A stretch of DNA of 64,000 bases from CAJQLB01 sp041392065 (lineage in GTDB: Bacteria > Bacteroidota > Bacteroidia > Flavobacteriales > Flavobacteriaceae), in contig JAWKMU010000002.1 of assembly GCA_041392065.1 (NCBI GenBank), forward strand, positions 186,001-250,000, given 5' to 3'. Made by a program: the position numbers and the translations under genes. Below are positions 27,033 through 36,873 of this stretch, piece after piece (the first letter of the stretch is position 1; each line of letters begins with the position of its first letter). Under the pieces are notes generated by a model. That model had not been told where the DNA came from. It saw nothing but the letters and a program-made list of their open reading frames with translations, and did not search any database.

Positions 27033-27269
27033 TCAAATTTGATAAACCTGTCCTCTGTGAGGTTTTAAAGCATCTCTTATAGGTTTCATGTGGTTTTCGT
27101 TTACCACTAAAAAAGCAATGCTATGAAACTCATTTAAGGCTTCAGCTCCTGTTAAGGTAATGGGAAGTTGTTGTTGCTGGATATATTCTTTTAAATGAAT
27201 TTCATGATGCTGGGCAATTTTTAAAGCATCAGGTCCTTTAAAATCCCAAATGAGTTTTAGTTCACGCAT
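27033..27269 (-). CDS. Conserved small protein, unknown function
   Basis: A 78-aa soluble protein beginning MRELKLIWDFKGPDALKIA and ending in ALKPHRGQVYQI. It contains several His and no membrane segment. I recognise it as a type found in Bacteroidetes but know no function. I place the start at 27269, overlapping the end of the START-like gene by 8 bp; the longer frame to 27296 adds nine residues that overlap that gene further. It is probably co-translated with that gene. Confidence 0.65.
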   Translation of the reverse strand: MRELKLIWDFKGPDALKIAQHHEIHLKEYIQQQQLPITLTGAEALNEFHSIAFLVVNENHMKPIRDALKPHRGQVYQI

Positions 27270-27717
27270 CTGCAACAGAAGTTCCGTTTTCAGCAAAGTT
27301 TTTAAAGTCTTCCATATATTTTTTAGACTGTTTTTTAAAGGCTCCAGGCATAAGATTTGTCATCAGTTTCATCATAAAGCCAGTTGGTATAAACTCACTT
27401 TTTGAAATCCATTTGGTTTTTCCATCTTGAGTTTCTTCAAAGAAATTTTGTTGTATGTTGTGCATGCCTTTGGTATCATAATTAGCATGAAATTTTTTAG
27501 GCAGTTCTCTTTTAGTTATGGTTTCTACCAATTGCATTCCTCTTTTGCCAAATTTATAATTCAGCTGCATTTTTGCGCCAACCTGACCAGGAGTTCCAGA
27601 AATATGTTCTGCCGAAACAAGACCTCGTTGCCAATGTTTCATGTTCTCTACATTGTCCATTTTTTTTATTACATCTTCCAATGGTAAATCAATAATTAAT
27701 TCTAAATCGTATTTCAT
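27262..27717 (-). CDS. SRPBCC (START-like) family protein
   Basis: A 151-aa protein with the helix-grip pattern of the polyketide cyclase / START superfamily: LELIIDLPLEDVIKKMDNVENMKHWQRGLVSAEHI at the start (given in part: DNVENMKHWQRGL), then beta strands and a C-terminal helix FKKQSKKYMEDFKNFAE. The family binds hydrophobic ligands; the ligand here is unknown. It is first of a two-gene unit, divergent from the parvulin gene. Confidence 0.8.
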   Translation of the reverse strand: MKYDLELIIDLPLEDVIKKMDNVENMKHWQRGLVSAEHISGTPGQVGAKMQLNYKFGKRGMQLVETITKRELPKKFHANYDTKGMHNIQQNFFEETQDGKTKWISKSEFIPTGFMMKLMTNLMPGAFKKQSKKYMEDFKNFAENGTSVADA

Positions 27718-27833
27718 TATTAAGGGAGTTTAATTATTAAATATAAAAATCAAATTTTAAAAGTAACATTAAGAGCAAAATTTTAACATTAAGCAAACAC
27801 TAACAAAAAGGTTGTTTCGTTTACTTTAAGACC

Positions 27834-27864
27834 TTTGTATTATAGGTTAATATTGTTACTTTTG
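27834..27864 (+). promoter_or_regulatory. Full consensus promoter of the parvulin/SurA operon
   Basis: TTTG (27834-27837), exactly 19 bp, then TACTTTTG (27857-27864). It is a perfect match at both Bacteroidetes promoter elements and lies just before the first gene. Confidence 0.8.
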
Positions 27865-27878
27865 CACATTAAAATTCA

Positions 27879-29831
27879 ATGTTTAAAATGAACAAATTTT
27901 TATTCCTCTTATTAAGTTTAATATCTATTCATAGTGCTTGCTTTTCTCAAGCAAATAGTGACGATGTTTTGTTTACTGTTAATGAAGAGCCTATTTTGGT
28001 TTCAGAATTTATAAGGGTTTATAGCAAAAACCTTGATTTGGTGCAAGACGAATTGCAAAAAGATGTTGACGAATATTTAAAACTATTTGTAAACTATAAA
28101 CTTAAACTCGCAGAAGCCAAAGCATTGGATTTTGATAAAAAGCCAAACTATATTAAAGAGCTCGATGGCTATAAAAAGCAGTTAAGTAAAAGCTACCTAA
28201 AAGACAATAAGGTTACTGATGAGTTAGTAATTGAAGCCTATGACAGGATTTCTTACGATGTAAATGGAAGACATGTTTTGGTTAGAATAGATGCTCAAGT
28301 TGCAGATACTACTGAAGCTTATAATAAAATACTCAGATTAAGGGAAAGACTTATAAAAGAAGGCTTTGAAAAAGTAAAAGCATCTGCTCACAATGCCAAT
28401 ACTGTTTTTGTAGAAGATTTAGGCTACTTTTCGGGTTTTAAAATGGTTTACGATTTTGAAAATGTTGCCTACAACACACCAATAGGAGAAGTATCCAAGC
28501 CTTTTAGAACTCAGTTTGGTTATCATGTGGTCGAAGTTTTAGATAAACGAAAATCAAGAGGCGAAGTAACCGTTGGCCACATTATGGTTTTAAACCAGCA
28601 AAAGGACAGTACTGTAATTCCTGAAAAGCGTATTCATGAAATTTACAAGTTAATTCAGCAAGGACAAGGGTTTGAGGATTTAGCTAAGCAATTTTCTGAA
28701 GATCAAAGTTCTGCACGAAATGGAGGTAGGTTAAGTGCTTTTAAGAGTGGTCAACTGGCTTCAGCTAAGTTTGAAAATCAAGCCTTTGGACTAAATAATA
28801 TTGGTGATATTTCAGAGCCATTTCAATCAGATTATGGTTGGCATATTATAAAACTCTACGATAAAAAGCCTTTAGAAACTTTTGAGGAAATAAAAATGGA
28901 GTTAGAGCAAAAAGTAAAAAGAGATCCACGTTCAAAATTGATTAGTTCTTCAATGGCAAAAAAACTTAAAGAAAAGTATAATATTTCTGATGAAAACAAA
29001 GAGTTAAAATATTTTGAAGGTTTGGTAGACGATAGTTACTTCATTAAATCATGGAGTGCGCCAGAAAACTTTGAAAAGGAAAAAGCACTTGTTGTTATTG
29101 GAAACAAAACTTATACGTATATGGATTATGTAGATTATTTAGCATCTGCACAAAAAAATATTAAGGGGAAAATGGCTCCAAAAGATTTAATCCTTACTCA
29201 GTACCAAGCCTTTTTAGATAAAGAAGTTTTAAGCTATTATGAGGATAATCTTGAGTTTGAAAACCAAGAGTTTGCTAATATTTTAAATGAATACAGAGAA
29301 GGCTTGTTGTTGTTTGATCTTATGGATTCTAAAATATGGAGTGCTGTAAAAAACGACACATTAGCTTTAAAAGAATATTACGAAGCCAATAAAAGCAATT
29401 ACAATTGGCAAGAACGAGTAGATGCTGTTGTTTTCACCTCTGCAAATAAAGAACACATAAAATTTGCAAAAGAAGCTTTACAAAACAATGTCTCTGCTGA
29501 TGAGATTAAATTAAAGATAAACACAGACAAACAGCAGAACATAATTGTAACCTCTGGATTAATGTCAAAAGATGATAGATCATTACCAGAAAATTTTGAA
29601 TTCAAAAAAGGAATTTCAGAGATTTACGAGTACAATAATGCGTTTCATATTGTAAAGGTAAATGAGGTTTTACCAGAAACAACAAAAACTTTTGAAGAGG
29701 CTCAAGGTCCTATTATTTCAGATTACCAAACCATTTTTGAAGAAAATTGGCTCAAGGAATTGGCAACAAAATACAAAGTACACATAAACCAAGATGTACT
29801 TAAAAAAGTTAAAAAACAAATAAACCATTAG
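27879..29831 (+). CDS. Periplasmic peptidyl-prolyl isomerase with two PpiC/parvulin domains
   Basis: A 650-aa exported chaperone or isomerase. Signal peptide at residues 1-24 (ATG at 27879 or 27888; MFKMNKFLFL). A SurA-like N-terminal helical part carries two tandem parvulin domains (about 120-222 and 228-330), the second with GGRLSAFKSGQ and YGWHIIKLYDKKP. A long C-terminal part has a further weak parvulin-like region. It probably assists outer-membrane protein folding. First gene of a four-gene run with two more SurA-type genes and moxR. Confidence 0.88.
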   Translation: MFKMNKFLFLLLSLISIHSACFSQANSDDVLFTVNEEPILVSEFIRVYSKNLDLVQDELQKDVDEYLKLFVNYKLKLAEAKALDFDKKPNYIKELDGYKKQLSKSYLKDNKVTDELVIEAYDRISYDVNGRHVLVRIDAQVADTTEAYNKILRLRERLIKEGFEKVKASAHNANTVFVEDLGYFSGFKMVYDFENVAYNTPIGEVSKPFRTQFGYHVVEVLDKRKSRGEVTVGHIMVLNQQKDSTVIPEKRIHEIYKLIQQGQGFEDLAKQFSEDQSSARNGGRLSAFKSGQLASAKFENQAFGLNNIGDISEPFQSDYGWHIIKLYDKKPLETFEEIKMELEQKVKRDPRSKLISSSMAKKLKEKYNISDENKELKYFEGLVDDSYFIKSWSAPENFEKEKALVVIGNKTYTYMDYVDYLASAQKNIKGKMAPKDLILTQYQAFLDKEVLSYYEDNLEFENQEFANILNEYREGLLLFDLMDSKIWSAVKNDTLALKEYYEANKSNYNWQERVDAVVFTSANKEHIKFAKEALQNNVSADEIKLKINTDKQQNIIVTSGLMSKDDRSLPENFEFKKGISEIYEYNNAFHIVKVNEVLPETTKTFEEAQGPIISDYQTIFEENWLKELATKYKVHINQDVLKKVKKQINH

Positions 29832-30685
29832 TGATAAAAAAGATTTTAGCCTTAGCTATAATTAGTTTAGTGTTCTTTTCTTGTGATTTTTTCAAGAAAG
29901 AAGAACCGAAAATTCCTGTTGCCAGAGTGAACGAAATGTTTTTATATCAAGAAGATATTAAAGGCATTGTTCCAGAAGGTGCTTCTAAGGAAGATAGCAC
30001 TATAATTGTAAGTAATTTTATAACCAAATGGGCAACACAAAAATTACTTATTTCTAATGCTAAAATAAACCTATCAATAGAAAAACAACAAGAATTCGAT
30101 AAGCTGGTTGAGCAATACAAAACAGACTTATACACTAAAGCTTACCAAGAAGCACTGGTTAATAAAAGTGTTGACACAAGTATAACTATAGAAGAGGCCA
30201 ATGAAATTTATGAGAAAAACAAAGAGACTTTTAAACTCAATGAAGAACTCATAAAACTCAGATATATAAACATTAACGAAAACAGTATTAATCTTATTGA
30301 TGTTAAAAACCGCTTTAAGCGTTTCAATGAAGAAGATAAACACGTTTTAGATTCCATTTCAGTTCAGTTTAAATCCTACTCCTTAAACGATAGTATTTGG
30401 GTAAGAGTAAGTCAGGTAGTCGAAAAGATTTCGGCAGTAAACCCAGAAAACAAAAAAGAACTGTTAAAAAAATCTAATTTTATAGAAATCAAAGATTCAT
30501 TAGGTTTATATTTGATGCAGGTTAATGATGTGCTGTTACGAAACGAAACAGCTCCAATAGAATATGTAATGCCAACAATAAAACAAATCGTTATAAACAA
30601 AAGAAAGTTGGAATTTATAAAACAATTAGAAAAGGATATTACAAAGGATGCAATTAAAAACAAACAATTTGAATTATTTAATTAA
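29831..30685 (+). CDS. SurA/parvulin-like lipoprotein
   Basis: A 284-aa lipoprotein: signal peptide with lipobox cysteine Cys18 (LVFFSC), then a SurA N-domain-like helical region (VARVNEMFLYQEDIKG; FITKWATQKLL). No clear parvulin catalytic domain is left in the C-terminal half, so it may be a chaperone without isomerase activity. The start is GTG at 29831, overlapping the preceding TAG by one base. The next gene begins 38 bp before its stop. The packing indicates translational coupling of the three folding factors. Confidence 0.82.
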   Translation: MIKKILALAIISLVFFSCDFFKKEEPKIPVARVNEMFLYQEDIKGIVPEGASKEDSTIIVSNFITKWATQKLLISNAKINLSIEKQQEFDKLVEQYKTDLYTKAYQEALVNKSVDTSITIEEANEIYEKNKETFKLNEELIKLRYININENSINLIDVKNRFKRFNEEDKHVLDSISVQFKSYSLNDSIWVRVSQVVEKISAVNPENKKELLKKSNFIEIKDSLGLYLMQVNDVLLRNETAPIEYVMPTIKQIVINKRKLEFIKQLEKDITKDAIKNKQFELFN

Positions 30686-32108
30686 AGGAAAGTACTTCCT
30701 TACTTTATTAGTAATGTTTTCTGTAAGCACAATTTCTGCACAAGAAATTATAGTAGAAAATGAAGAAGATAAAAACACAGAAACAAAAGAAGCAATAGAT
30801 ACTTCCAAACGATTTAAAATAGATGGTGTTGCTGCTGTGGTTGGTGATTATGTGGTTTTAGAATCTGATATTGAAAGACAATTTGAATTAATGAGACAAG
30901 GTGGAGTTTCAGCAGCAGATATGCCTACAAAATGCGAAATGTTTGGTTCTCTTCTTGAAAATAAACTGTATTTACATCATTCTATCCAAGATAGCTTAGT
31001 TGTTAATGATGCTCAAATAAGATCAATAACAGATCAACAGATTAATGCGTTTGCTCAGCAAATAGGTTCTATGGAAGCACTTGTGGCTTACTACAAGAAA
31101 AATACTGAACAAGAATTAAGGGAAAGCTTATATGAAATAAATAGGACTAATCAAGTTGTAGAGTTAATGCAAGATAAAATTACTGCAGATATTGAAGTGA
31201 CTCCAGAAGAAGTACGTCAATTTTTTAATAGTATTCCAGAAGAAGAACGTCCTATATTTGGCACAGAATTACGTATAGCTCAGATAGTGGTTATTCCTGA
31301 AACGACACAAGAAGAAAAACAGAAAGTAATCGATAGATTAAATGAGTTTAGAAGAGATGTTATAGATAATGGAGCAAGTTTTACCACAAAAGCAGTTTTG
31401 TATTCCGATGACGCTGCTTCTAAAAAGAATGGAGGTCGTTATACCTTAAATAGAAACAGACCACAAATGGTTAAGGAGTTTAGAGACGTTGCTTTTTCAC
31501 TTGAAGAAGGAGAGGTGTCCGAACCTTTTGAAACCGATTTTGGTTACCACATTATATATTTAGAAAAAATAAGAGGTCAGGAATACGATGTGCAACACAT
31601 TTTGTTAAGACCAAAAGTAACAGATGCTGATATTAAAATTGCAAAAGCAAAAATAGAAAATGCCAGACAACGAATAATAGATGGCGACATTACCTTTGCA
31701 CAAGCAGCTATAGAGGTTAGTGATCAAGAAGAAACCAAATATGATGGAGGCCAATTGCGTAACCCGAAAACTCAAGACTATAGTTTTGAGCTGACTAGAA
31801 TGGATACCGAATTATATACACAAGTTCAGGACTTAAAAGATGGCGATGTAAGTGTAATTTATGAGGAAGAAGATCGCGAAAACCCAATCATGTTTAAAAT
31901 ACTAACGGTCACTGAGCGTAAAGAAGAGCATAAAGCAGAATTTGCAAAAGACTATTTAAAAATTAAAGACCTTGCCTTACGTGAAAAGCAACTAAAAACT
32001 ATTGGAAAGTGGCAAGAAGCTAAAATAATGGAAACATTTATTAGCATTGCCAACGAGCAAAAATCTTGCGAATTTAATGGTAACTGGTTAAAAAAAGAAA
32101 AACAATAG
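30648..32108 (+). CDS. SurA-like periplasmic peptidyl-prolyl isomerase
   Basis: A 486-aa SurA-type chaperone: signal peptide ending VSTISAQ, an N-terminal domain (DGVAAVVGDYVVLESDIERQ, split here as DGVAAVVGDYV) and two parvulin domains. The first (about 195-305) contains NGGRYTLNRNRP and FGYHIIYLEKIRG. The second (about 308-420) opens YDVQHILLRPK. It is the closest match to true SurA among the three neighbours. Its ATG lies inside the preceding gene (38-bp overlap); moxR follows after 3 bp. Confidence 0.9.
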   Translation: MQLKTNNLNYLIKGKYFLTLLVMFSVSTISAQEIIVENEEDKNTETKEAIDTSKRFKIDGVAAVVGDYVVLESDIERQFELMRQGGVSAADMPTKCEMFGSLLENKLYLHHSIQDSLVVNDAQIRSITDQQINAFAQQIGSMEALVAYYKKNTEQELRESLYEINRTNQVVELMQDKITADIEVTPEEVRQFFNSIPEEERPIFGTELRIAQIVVIPETTQEEKQKVIDRLNEFRRDVIDNGASFTTKAVLYSDDAASKKNGGRYTLNRNRPQMVKEFRDVAFSLEEGEVSEPFETDFGYHIIYLEKIRGQEYDVQHILLRPKVTDADIKIAKAKIENARQRIIDGDITFAQAAIEVSDQEETKYDGGQLRNPKTQDYSFELTRMDTELYTQVQDLKDGDVSVIYEEEDRENPIMFKILTVTERKEEHKAEFAKDYLKIKDLALREKQLKTIGKWQEAKIMETFISIANEQKSCEFNGNWLKKEKQ

Positions 32109-32111
32109 TCT

Positions 32112-33065
32112 ATGTCTGATGTCGCTGCGATAAACCAATTTGTCACAAAATATAAATCTTTAAAAACTGAAATAGCCAAAGTTATTGTTGGTCAAGATGA
32201 AGTAGTCAATCAAATTTTGATTTCTATATTCTCTGGTGGACACTCTTTGTTAATTGGAGTTCCAGGTTTAGCAAAAACTTTAATGGTAAATACCATTGCT
32301 CAGGCTTTAGGTCTAGATTTCAAGCGTATTCAGTTTACACCAGATTTAATGCCAAGTGATATTTTAGGTAGTGAAATTTTAGACGAAAACAGACACTTTA
32401 AATTCATTAAAGGACCAATTTTTGCTAATATTATATTAGCAGATGAAATCAACAGAACACCTCCAAAAACTCAAGCAGCTTTATTAGAAGCTATGCAAGA
32501 ACGAGCTGTTACAGTTGCAGGGCATCATTACAAATTAGAATTGCCTTATTTTGTTTTGGCAACGCAAAATCCAATAGAACAAGAAGGAACTTACCCTTTG
32601 CCAGAAGCACAGTTGGACAGATTTATGTTTGCTATTAATTTACAATATCCTTCTTTTAAAGAAGAGGTTGAGGTGGTTAAAGCAACTACTGCAGATAATG
32701 AAGTAACTATTAATCCGCTTTTTTCGGCAAAAGAAATTTTAGATTATCAGCATGTTATCAGACGAATTCCTGTTGCAGATAATGTGGTAGAATATGCTGT
32801 AAGTATGGTTGCTAAAACACGTCCTGATAGCCAAACAGCTACAGATTTAGTAAAACAATACATAGATTGGGGAGCAGGACCAAGAGCCTCACAAAATTTA
32901 ATTCTTGCAGCCAAAACTCATGCTGCTATACATGGTAAATTTTCTCCAGATATTGAAAATGTTCAAGCTGTTGCAAATAGTATCCTTCGTCACAGAATTA
33001 TTAAAAACTACAAAGCGGAAGCCGAAGGTATTACAGACGAACAAATCATAAAGAGTTTGTTTTAA
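32112..33065 (+). CDS. MoxR family AAA+ ATPase
   Basis: A 317-aa MoxR-type AAA+ ATPase: Walker A GVPGLAKT (about 55-62), Walker B ILADEINRTPPKTQAALLEAM, sensor 1 FVLATQNPIEQEGTYPLPEAQ and an arginine-finger region QLDRFMF. MoxR proteins act as chaperones, often with DUF58 and VWA partners in an adjacent operon. Here those partners are absent and aconitase follows, so moxR appears tied to the SurA genes instead. Confidence 0.92.
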   Translation: MSDVAAINQFVTKYKSLKTEIAKVIVGQDEVVNQILISIFSGGHSLLIGVPGLAKTLMVNTIAQALGLDFKRIQFTPDLMPSDILGSEILDENRHFKFIKGPIFANIILADEINRTPPKTQAALLEAMQERAVTVAGHHYKLELPYFVLATQNPIEQEGTYPLPEAQLDRFMFAINLQYPSFKEEVEVVKATTADNEVTINPLFSAKEILDYQHVIRRIPVADNVVEYAVSMVAKTRPDSQTATDLVKQYIDWGAGPRASQNLILAAKTHAAIHGKFSPDIENVQAVANSILRHRIIKNYKAEAEGITDEQIIKSLF

Positions 33066-33206
33066 TTTCAATTATTAATTTATCAATTATATCTTTAAAA
33101 TAATGATGATTTTTCAATTTTATATTGAAAAACTATTCAATTACTAAAAAATATTCAACAATTGTACTGTTTCGTTGTGTATTTTTAAAAAATTACTATT
33201 TTTTTG

Positions 33207-33214
33207 TACTTTTG
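33207..33214 (+). promoter_or_regulatory. -7 promoter element of the aconitase gene
   Basis: TACTTTTG, a perfect TAnnTTTG, 39 bp before the ATG. The -33 region is a T-run without a clear TTG. The 188-bp gap upstream also holds a 9-bp AT-rich inverted repeat, TTTTTCAAT / ATTGAAAAA (33110-33132). Confidence 0.5.
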
Positions 33215-33253
33215 CGAGACTCAAAAATTAGATAATTATTTAAATATTTATAT

Positions 33254-35521
33254 ATGGCATTCGATATCGATATGATAAAAAAAGTGTATGCTACAATTGC
33301 AGAAAGAGTAGATTCAGCACGACAAGTTGTAGGAAAACCATTAACACTTTCAGAAAAGATTTTATACTCTCACCTTTGGGATGGAACACCAAACAAAGCA
33401 TTTGTTAGAGGTAAAGATTATGTTGATTTTGCACCAGATAGAATTGCCTTACAAGATGCAACAGCTCAGATGGCATTATTACAGTTTATGCAAGCTGGGA
33501 AGAAAAAGGTAGCTGTACCAACAACTACACATTGCGACCATTTAATACAAGCAAAAAATGGTGCCAGTATGGATTTGCAAAGTGCACTAAATACTAGTAA
33601 TGAAGTTTTTAATTTTTTAGAATCTGTATCAAATAAGTATGGTTTAGGATTCTGGAAGCCTGGAGCTGGAATTATTCATCAAGTGGTTTTAGAAAATTAT
33701 GCATTTCCAGGAGGTATGATGATTGGAACAGATTCTCACACAGTTAATGCTGGTGGATTAGGAATGATAGCTATTGGTGTTGGTGGTGCTGATGCTGTAG
33801 ATGTTATGGCAGGAATGGCTTGGGAATTAAAATTCCCTAAATTAATTGGTGTACGCTTAACAGGGAAATTATCTGGTTGGACTGCACCTAAAGATGTCAT
33901 TCTTAAAGTAGCTGAAATCTTAACAGTTAAAGGTGGAACAGGAGCTATTGTTGAATATTTCGGTCCTGGAGCGACTTCGATGTCTTGTACAGGAAAAGGA
34001 ACCATTTGTAACATGGGAGCAGAGATAGGAGCTACAACATCTACATTTGGATATGATGAATCAATGGAGCGTTATTTAAAGGCTACAGATAGAGAGGATG
34101 TCGCAGAAGCTGCTAACCAAATAAAAAGTTATTTAACTGCAGACCCTGAGGTTTATGCAAATCCTGAACAGTATTTTGATCAAGTAATCGATATTAATTT
34201 GTCTGAATTAAGTCCTTTATTGAATGGACCATTCACTCCAGATTTATCAACTCCAGTTGGTAAAGCAATGACTGAAAAGGCCAAAGCTAATGATTGGCCA
34301 ATGAAGGTAGAATGGGGATTAATTGGTTCTTGTACCAATTCGTCTTATGAGGATTTATCACGAGCATCATCTATTGCTCAACAAGCATTAGATAAGGGAT
34401 TAAAAACTAAAGCTGAGTTTGGTATCAATCCTGGTTCTGAGCAAGTTCGTTATACTGCTGAAAGAGATGGTATTCTTCAAGTATTTGAAAAATTAGATGC
34501 AAAAATATTCACTAATGCTTGCGGACCATGTATTGGTCAGTGGGCAAGATATGAAGACCCAAAAAATGCACCAAAAAACAGCATTGTTCACTCATTTAAT
34601 AGAAACTTTGCTAAGAGAGCAGATGGCAACCCAAATACACACGCCTTTGTGGCTTCACCAGAATTAACTGCTGCAATTGCCATAGCTGGACGTTTGGATT
34701 TTAACCCAATAACAGATAAGTTAATTAATGAAAATGGAGAAGAAGTGATGCTTGATGAACCAACAGGATGGGAATTACCTCCAAAAGGTTTTGAAGTAAA
34801 AGACAATGGTTACTTAGCCCCTGAAGAAGATGGAAGTAATGTTTCGGTTATTGTAAATCCGACATCTGAGAGATTACAATTGTTAGACCCATTTTTACCT
34901 ATTGGAAACTCAATAACAGGTGCTAAATTATTAATTAAAGCCTTTGGTAAATGTACTACAGACCATATTAGTATGGCTGGACCTTGGTTACGTTTTAGAG
35001 GGCATTTAGATAATATTGCTAACAATACATTAATTGGAGCTGTAAATGCATTCAATAAAAAAACAAACTTTGTTAAGAGCCAATTAACTGGTGAATATGG
35101 TGGAGTTCCTGATGTACAACGTGAGTACAAAAAAGCTGGAATAAAAACAGTTGTAGTAGGAGATCATAACTATGGTGAAGGTTCTTCACGTGAGCATGCT
35201 GCAATGCAACCAAGACATTTAGGAGTTGCTGCTGTAATTGTAAAATCTTTTGCACGTATACACGAAACCAACCTTAAAAAACAAGGCATGTTAGGGTTAA
35301 CTTTTGCTAATGAAAACGATTATGATTTAATTCAAGAAGACGATACATTCAACTTCTTAGATTTAAATGAGTTTGCTCCAGACAAGCCCTTAACTCTTGA
35401 AATTGTTCATGCAGATGGTAGCAAAGATGAAATAAAGTTAAACCATACATATAACCAATCTCAAATTGAATGGTTTAAAGAAGGTTCTGCCTTAAATTTA
35501 ATTAAAAAGCAAAACGCTTAA
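33254..35521 (+). CDS. Aconitate hydratase
   Basis: Iron-sulphur TCA-cycle enzyme interconverting citrate and isocitrate. The 755-aa length and order of motifs fit the mitochondrial-type aconitases of Bacteroidetes. Cluster ligands are in GSCTNSSYEDL and NACGPCIGQW. Further motifs are IGTDSHTVNAGGLGM and the swivel-domain GDHNYGEGSSREHAA with the active-site serine loop. It is monocistronic with a -7 element upstream and a hairpin terminator downstream. Confidence 0.96.
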   Translation: MAFDIDMIKKVYATIAERVDSARQVVGKPLTLSEKILYSHLWDGTPNKAFVRGKDYVDFAPDRIALQDATAQMALLQFMQAGKKKVAVPTTTHCDHLIQAKNGASMDLQSALNTSNEVFNFLESVSNKYGLGFWKPGAGIIHQVVLENYAFPGGMMIGTDSHTVNAGGLGMIAIGVGGADAVDVMAGMAWELKFPKLIGVRLTGKLSGWTAPKDVILKVAEILTVKGGTGAIVEYFGPGATSMSCTGKGTICNMGAEIGATTSTFGYDESMERYLKATDREDVAEAANQIKSYLTADPEVYANPEQYFDQVIDINLSELSPLLNGPFTPDLSTPVGKAMTEKAKANDWPMKVEWGLIGSCTNSSYEDLSRASSIAQQALDKGLKTKAEFGINPGSEQVRYTAERDGILQVFEKLDAKIFTNACGPCIGQWARYEDPKNAPKNSIVHSFNRNFAKRADGNPNTHAFVASPELTAAIAIAGRLDFNPITDKLINENGEEVMLDEPTGWELPPKGFEVKDNGYLAPEEDGSNVSVIVNPTSERLQLLDPFLPIGNSITGAKLLIKAFGKCTTDHISMAGPWLRFRGHLDNIANNTLIGAVNAFNKKTNFVKSQLTGEYGGVPDVQREYKKAGIKTVVVGDHNYGEGSSREHAAMQPRHLGVAAVIVKSFARIHETNLKKQGMLGLTFANENDYDLIQEDDTFNFLDLNEFAPDKPLTLEIVHADGSKDEIKLNHTYNQSQIEWFKEGSALNLIKKQNA

Positions 35522-35543
35522 TACATCAAGCATAAATAATTGC

Positions 35544-35577
35544 AAAGCTCTTGATTATTCAGGAGCTTTTGTTTTTT
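35544..35577 (+). terminator. Rho-independent terminator of the aconitase gene
   Basis: Arms AAAGCTCTTGA / TCAGGAGCTTT (one G-T pair) followed by a T-rich tail. Confidence 0.75.
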
Positions 35578-35628
35578 GTAAGCTGAAGTGTTATTTTCGA
35601 ACCAATTGTAAGATTGTAGTTTATTTTA

Positions 35629-36192
35629 ATGAAATTTAGAAAGCCAAAAACAAGTGATATCATCTTTTTAGTGATTATTACACTTTTAATAATCCCTCAG
35701 ACAAGGCAACCAATTCAGATAGCATTGCATTCTATAATAACAAAATTTAATCCTTCAGTTATCGACAAAGAAGACAGAGAAAAAGTGTCATATTCCAATT
35801 GGAAACTAAAGGATTTAAACGGAAATGAGTTGAATTTTGCAGATGCCAAAGGTAAAGTTGTGTTTTTAAATTTTTGGGCTACTTGGTGTCCTCCATGTAT
35901 TGCTGAGTTTCAATCTATTCAAGATTTATATGACGATTATAAAGAAAAGGTTGTTTTTTTATTAGTTTCTGATGAATCACCAGAAATCATCAAAAAATTC
36001 TTAGACAAAAAAGGCTATGATATTCAAATATTTAACCCATTAACTTCATATACTGAAGATTTTAAGATAAGAAGTATACCACGAACATATATCATTGATA
36101 AAGAAGGATATATTGTGGTTGATAAAAAAGGAGCTGCAAATTGGAATAGTGAAAAGATTCGTGTACAAATAGAAGAACTACTTGCTAAATAA
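35629..36192 (+). CDS. TlpA/ResA-like thioredoxin-fold membrane protein
   Basis: A 187-aa protein with one N-terminal membrane helix (about 10-23) and a periplasmic thioredoxin-like domain (about 55-187). The redox motif is WCPPC (Cys87, Cys90) in FLNFWATWCPPCIAEF, with the cis-Pro loop RSIPRTYIIDKEG. It probably reduces disulfides in the periplasm, for example for cytochrome maturation. Its 3' end overlaps the convergent lycopene cyclase gene by 15 bp. Confidence 0.9.
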   Translation: MKFRKPKTSDIIFLVIITLLIIPQTRQPIQIALHSIITKFNPSVIDKEDREKVSYSNWKLKDLNGNELNFADAKGKVVFLNFWATWCPPCIAEFQSIQDLYDDYKEKVVFLLVSDESPEIIKKFLDKKGYDIQIFNPLTSYTEDFKIRSIPRTYIIDKEGYIVVDKKGAANWNSEKIRVQIEELLAK

Positions 36193-36873
36193 TTTTGATT
36201 GGAAATATTCAGTTAAAGCCAAGTTGGTTAAAATTAAAGTGAAGGCATAAGTGGTATCTTCAATAGGAATGGTAAATAAACGAATACCTAAGTTTTCTTC
36301 ATTATTGTACCAAACTACTTCATTTGCAATCATGCTTCCTGTAAGTATTCCATTTACAATAAAAAAAGGAATGAGCATGACCAAAAATGTTAGAAAATAG
36401 GTTTGCAATAATTTTATATTAGTTTTTAAAACAATAAGCAATAAAACAATTCCGTATAAAAAATTCACTAAAGTATACCACTTGGTATAATTAAAAACAA
36501 TTATAATGGTAAAAATTGTTATGAGTGTATAACTAAAAAGTTTTGTGTTTTTTAGACTAATTTTTTTATTGGGAAAATAGTATAACAAAGCATAGTGAGT
36601 GAATATGCATGAGTAAGGGATACAAATAAAAAACAACCATTCTTCAATAGGTAAGTTTAAATATTTTGTTCCTATAAAATAGGTTTCATTAAATCCCCAA
36701 AAACCATTAGTTGTGAATATTACATCCCAAGGAATGAATATACACATTGTAATAATTACAGAAAGGAATAAGGATTTCCAGTAATTGTAAAATTTTAATT
36801 TTGGATGAAAACTAAAAAGAAATGGAATTGATAATGAGCCTAAATTAAGAAGCAAATACAAATAGTTCATCAC
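36178..36873 (-). CDS. Lycopene cyclase (CrtYcd/CarR domain type)
   Basis: A 231-aa integral membrane protein with about six to seven hydrophobic helices. It contains the two lycopene-cyclase-domain repeats, each with a conserved acidic element: PWDVIFTTNGFWGFNETY and LPIEEWLFFICIPY, then IPIEDTTYAFTLIL near the end. It cyclises the ends of lycopene to beta-carotene. Last gene of the carotenoid run; its start touches the stop of crtZ. Family assignment is good; product specificity (beta rings) is from family knowledge. Confidence 0.85.
   Translation of the reverse strand: MMNYLYLLLNLGSLSIPFLFSFHPKLKFYNYWKSLFLSVIITMCIFIPWDVIFTTNGFWGFNETYFIGTKYLNLPIEEWLFFICIPYSCIFTHYALLYYFPNKKISLKNTKLFSYTLITIFTIIIVFNYTKWYTLVNFLYGIVLLLIVLKTNIKLLQTYFLTFLVMLIPFFIVNGILTGSMIANEVVWYNNEENLGIRLFTIPIEDTTYAFTLILTNLALTEYFQSKLFSK

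Noticed and set aside
33110..33132. AT-rich 9-bp inverted repeat after moxR as a terminator
   Set aside because: The stem is almost all A-T and lacks a following U-tract, so it is not called as a terminator.
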